A stretch of DNA of 5,476 nt. It comes from an uncultured Bacilli bacterium. GTDB lineage: Bacteria; Bacillota_I; Bacilli_A; RF39; UBA660. Positions 4,216 through 5,476 of this stretch are shown here, in pieces. The stretch spans positions 1 to 5,476 of the forward strand of contig CANRLB010000068.1 in NCBI GenBank assembly GCA_947631365.1, written 5' to 3'. A model generated the notes under the pieces. It did not search any database. It was given only the letters and a program-made list of their open reading frames with translations, and was not told the DNA's origin. Each line of letters begins with the position of its first letter. Position 1 is the stretch's first letter. A program made the translations under genes and the position numbers.

Positions 4216-5232
4216 ATGGAAAGCGTAAATTATACAGAAATTAGTATGGATGATTACATAAAAATTGAATCGAAAATAGATTCGATAATGAGTGAAGAAA
4301 AATTAATTGAAACTCATAAAAATTTAATTGGTAAAACTTGTAAAAATTATTTTCACGAAATAAAAGATTGTGGTGTCGACTTTATTGGCAAATTTCTTAC
4401 AAATGATAGAAGAACTGTAGTTTATGAGTATTCAAAAGGCGCAAAAAAATTTATAAAATCAAAATATTTATCAGATTATTTTAAAACTAGTATTAGAAAA
4501 TTACTTTCAAATGAAGAATTAAGTGAAGTAGTTTTAAATGCTTTAAATAGTGACAAATTAATTAATGATATGAGTGAAGAAGAAATATTGGCAATTTATT
4601 CAGCCATAAAAGGTTATTATGGTCATTCACCTATAATAGATATGGCTAATGCTGGTAATTATTTTATGCAATTATTATACAAATTAGATGGTGAAGGTGT
4701 AATATCTTTTATTAAAAATAATGTTAGTACTAGCGATTTAGCTAGATATATTCTATCAACCAGCGGTTTAAATGAAAGTGCTAGTTATTATTCTGGCCGT
4801 GGATGTAATTATGGTGATTTAAATGAGAATCATTTAGTTGCTATATTTAACAAATTATTTAAAATAGATGCTGATTATGCAACTAACTATGCCGAAATGG
4901 TATACCAAATGAAAACATTAGGGGCAACAGAGTTTATAAATTCATTTATGGATCTAGCTGCTAATGGATTTAAAGTGGAATCTTTAAAAACAGAAGATAG
5001 TAATATTTCTCTTGATGGAGTTTATGGTAAAGCAAGAGATGCTGTGGCATTTGGTTCAATTTTTTCAAGAATGAGTAGAGGTAATGATCAAGTCCATCAA
5101 ATTAAAGCTTCAGAACAAATAAAAAAAGTTTTTATGGCAAGAATTACACCAATTATTCAGTCAATTAATTCAAATTGTTATGAATCAAATAGCCAATCAT
5201 TTGAATCTAATAATCGTATTAGAAGAAAATAA
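4216..5232 (+). CDS. Hypothetical protein, 338 aa, family not recognised
   Basis: I do not recognise this protein. It looks soluble and largely helical. It has a charged N-terminal third (about 10-125, rich in Lys, Glu and Asp), a middle with Gly/Tyr/Ser/Asn-rich turns (YYGHSP 134-139; YYSGRGCNYGD 191-201), and further amphipathic helices to about 316. The tail from about 316 is rich in Ser and Asn and ends in the basic RIRRK. There is no signal peptide, membrane segment, nucleotide-binding loop, zinc-binding cysteine cluster or other catalytic signature; the five cysteines (42, 52, 197, 321 and no close pair) are scattered in practice as four single sites. The start is supported by the ribosome binding site and an in-frame TAA directly before the ATG. 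It is monocistronic, between its own promoter with a possible operator and its own terminator, so no function can be drawn from operon partners. The sequence is intact and coding-like; an accessory or prophage-derived origin is possible but not shown. Confidence 0.85.
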   Translation: MESVNYTEISMDDYIKIESKIDSIMSEEKLIETHKNLIGKTCKNYFHEIKDCGVDFIGKFLTNDRRTVVYEYSKGAKKFIKSKYLSDYFKTSIRKLLSNEELSEVVLNALNSDKLINDMSEEEILAIYSAIKGYYGHSPIIDMANAGNYFMQLLYKLDGEGVISFIKNNVSTSDLARYILSTSGLNESASYYSGRGCNYGDLNENHLVAIFNKLFKIDADYATNYAEMVYQMKTLGATEFINSFMDLAANGFKVESLKTEDSNISLDGVYGKARDAVAFGSIFSRMSRGNDQVHQIKASEQIKKVFMARITPIIQSINSNCYESNSQSFESNNRIRRK

Positions 5233-5238
5233 GAAAAG

Positions 5239-5269
5239 ACTACCAAATGATAAAAATTTGGTAGTTTTT
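5239..5269 (+). terminator. Intrinsic terminator of the 338-residue hypothetical gene
   Basis: ACTACCAAAT (5239-5248) and ATTTGGTAGT (5256-5265) form a perfect 10-bp stem with a 7-base loop, followed by TTTT (5266-5269). It starts six bases after the stop codon. The AAAAG before the stem means the minus strand also has CTTTTC after the hairpin, so it may work weakly in both directions. Confidence 0.85.
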
Positions 5270-5361
5270 AATTGCTATAAACAAATAAAAATTCGATCAC
5301 TATTTTTTAATATTGAAGTAAATGGTAGAACTTAGAGCTATTAACGTGAGTTCCAAGATAT
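5270..5361. other. Gene-free stretch between two facing terminators
   Basis: About 90 bases between the plus-strand terminator ending at 5269 and the minus-strand terminator starting at 5362. No open frame of note, no RNA gene and no complete promoter are seen. The only structure is a possible hairpin at 5328-5353, GAACTTA with TGAGTTC, a 7-bp stem with one wobble when read on the plus strand and a 12-base loop. Confidence 0.5.
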
Positions 5362-5392
5362 AAAAAAATCAATCTTTGAAAAAAGACTGATT
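5362..5392 (-). terminator. Intrinsic terminator of the gene entering from the right
   Basis: On the minus strand AATCAGTCTTT (5392-5382) and AAAGATTGATT (5377-5367) form an 11-bp stem with one G-U pair and a TTTC loop, followed by five more T residues (5366-5362). The wobble pair becomes an A-C mismatch if read on the plus strand, and no T run follows there, so the direction is clear. It lies about 30 bases after the TAG of the partial gene at the right edge. Confidence 0.8.
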
Positions 5393-5423
5393 AATTTATA
5401 AATGGAGCGAGTGTCGTAGTTAT

Positions 5424-5476
5424 CTACAACTCTTTTCCAATAACGAAAGAGTACATATAATCTTCCGTTGTTAGTA
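5424..5476 (-). CDS. C-terminal end of a gene truncated by the right edge
   Basis: The frame read from the right edge gives 16 codons (LTTEDYMYSFVIGKEL) and then TAG at 5426-5424. The minus-strand terminator placed about 30 bases further on supports a gene ending here. Sixteen residues are too few to assign a family. The stop codon lies in a small hairpin on the minus strand (GTTGTAG pairing with CTACGAC around ATAA, one wobble). Another minus frame stays open longer but runs through the terminator, so it is less likely. Confidence 0.5.
   Translation of the reverse strand, partial: LTTEDYMYSFVIGKEL

Noticed and set aside
4269..4286. Inverted repeat ATCGAA-N6-TTCGAT inside the start of the 338-residue gene
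   Set aside because: Same geometry as the upstream dyad but a different sequence, within codons for ESKIDS. It has no T run and no link to a promoter, so it is probably a by-product of coding.
5311..5361. tRNA-like stretch (GGTAGAAC followed by GAGTTCCAAG)
   Set aside because: No acceptor stem, no anticodon stem of five pairs, and the T-arm-like part has no matching 3' strand. At most a chance resemblance.
5341..5475. Longer open frame on the minus strand from the right edge (44 codons)
   Set aside because: It reads straight through the strong minus-strand terminator at 5362-5392. The frame that stops at 5424, before the terminator, fits better.
1..5476. Mycoplasma genetic code (TGA as Trp)
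   Set aside because: All reading frames are full length under the standard code, tryptophans are TGG, and cell-wall genes are intact. No TGA stop is used, but six stops in an AT-rich genome is too few to conclude anything.
1..5476. Insertion sequence, prophage, CRISPR array or riboswitch
   Set aside because: No transposase or integrase, no terminal inverted repeats with target duplications and no spaced repeats were seen. All leaders are too short (about 15-30 bases) for a riboswitch or T-box.

Overview
This AT-rich window reads as chromosomal DNA of a low-GC Bacillota bacterium of the Bacilli, Erysipelotrichia or RF39-like kind. The evidence is strongly A/T-biased coding sequence, TAA as the main stop codon, Gram-positive promoters (TTGACA / TATAAT, often with an extended TGn -10) and Shine-Dalgarno sequences that match the end of Bacillus-type 16S rRNA. 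Intact murE and alr argue for a cell-wall-bearing organism rather than a wall-less mycoplasma. The exact lineage cannot be settled from the window.

Layout, left to right. (1) A minus-strand 260-residue protein with degenerate WG-type repeats, ending in a terminator at the left edge. (2) A 94-base divergent control region. (3) murE (+), the UDP-MurNAc-tripeptide ligase; its DNPR motif predicts meso-diaminopimelate as substrate and its N-terminus is short. (4) plsC (-), an acylglycerolphosphate acyltransferase. It converges on murE, and the two stop codons overlap in the loop of a perfect palindrome. (5) A 147-base divergent control region with a recognisable promoter on each side. (6) alr (+), alanine racemase, closed by a clear terminator. 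(7) A strong promoter with an inverted repeat over its -10, driving an unrecognised 338-residue protein (+) that has its own terminator. (8) About 90 bases with no gene, then a minus-strand terminator and the last 16 codons of a gene entering from the right edge.

murE, plsC and alr all serve envelope construction: MurE adds the third residue of the peptidoglycan stem, Alr supplies D-alanine for the terminal dipeptide, and PlsC makes phosphatidic acid for membrane lipid. They do not form one operon; strand changes, promoters and terminators point to separate transcription units. No mobile element, CRISPR array, complete tRNA or rRNA is visible.

The points most worth a second look are small-scale ones. 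In four of the five complete genes an in-frame stop codon directly abuts the ATG. The three envelope genes use an unusual GTGAT-type ribosome binding site close to the start, unlike the two hypothetical genes. The murE/plsC junction encodes Lys-Glu-Asn on both strands around shared stop codons. The unknown 338-residue gene appears to be under repressor control. No clearly new multi-gene system was found.
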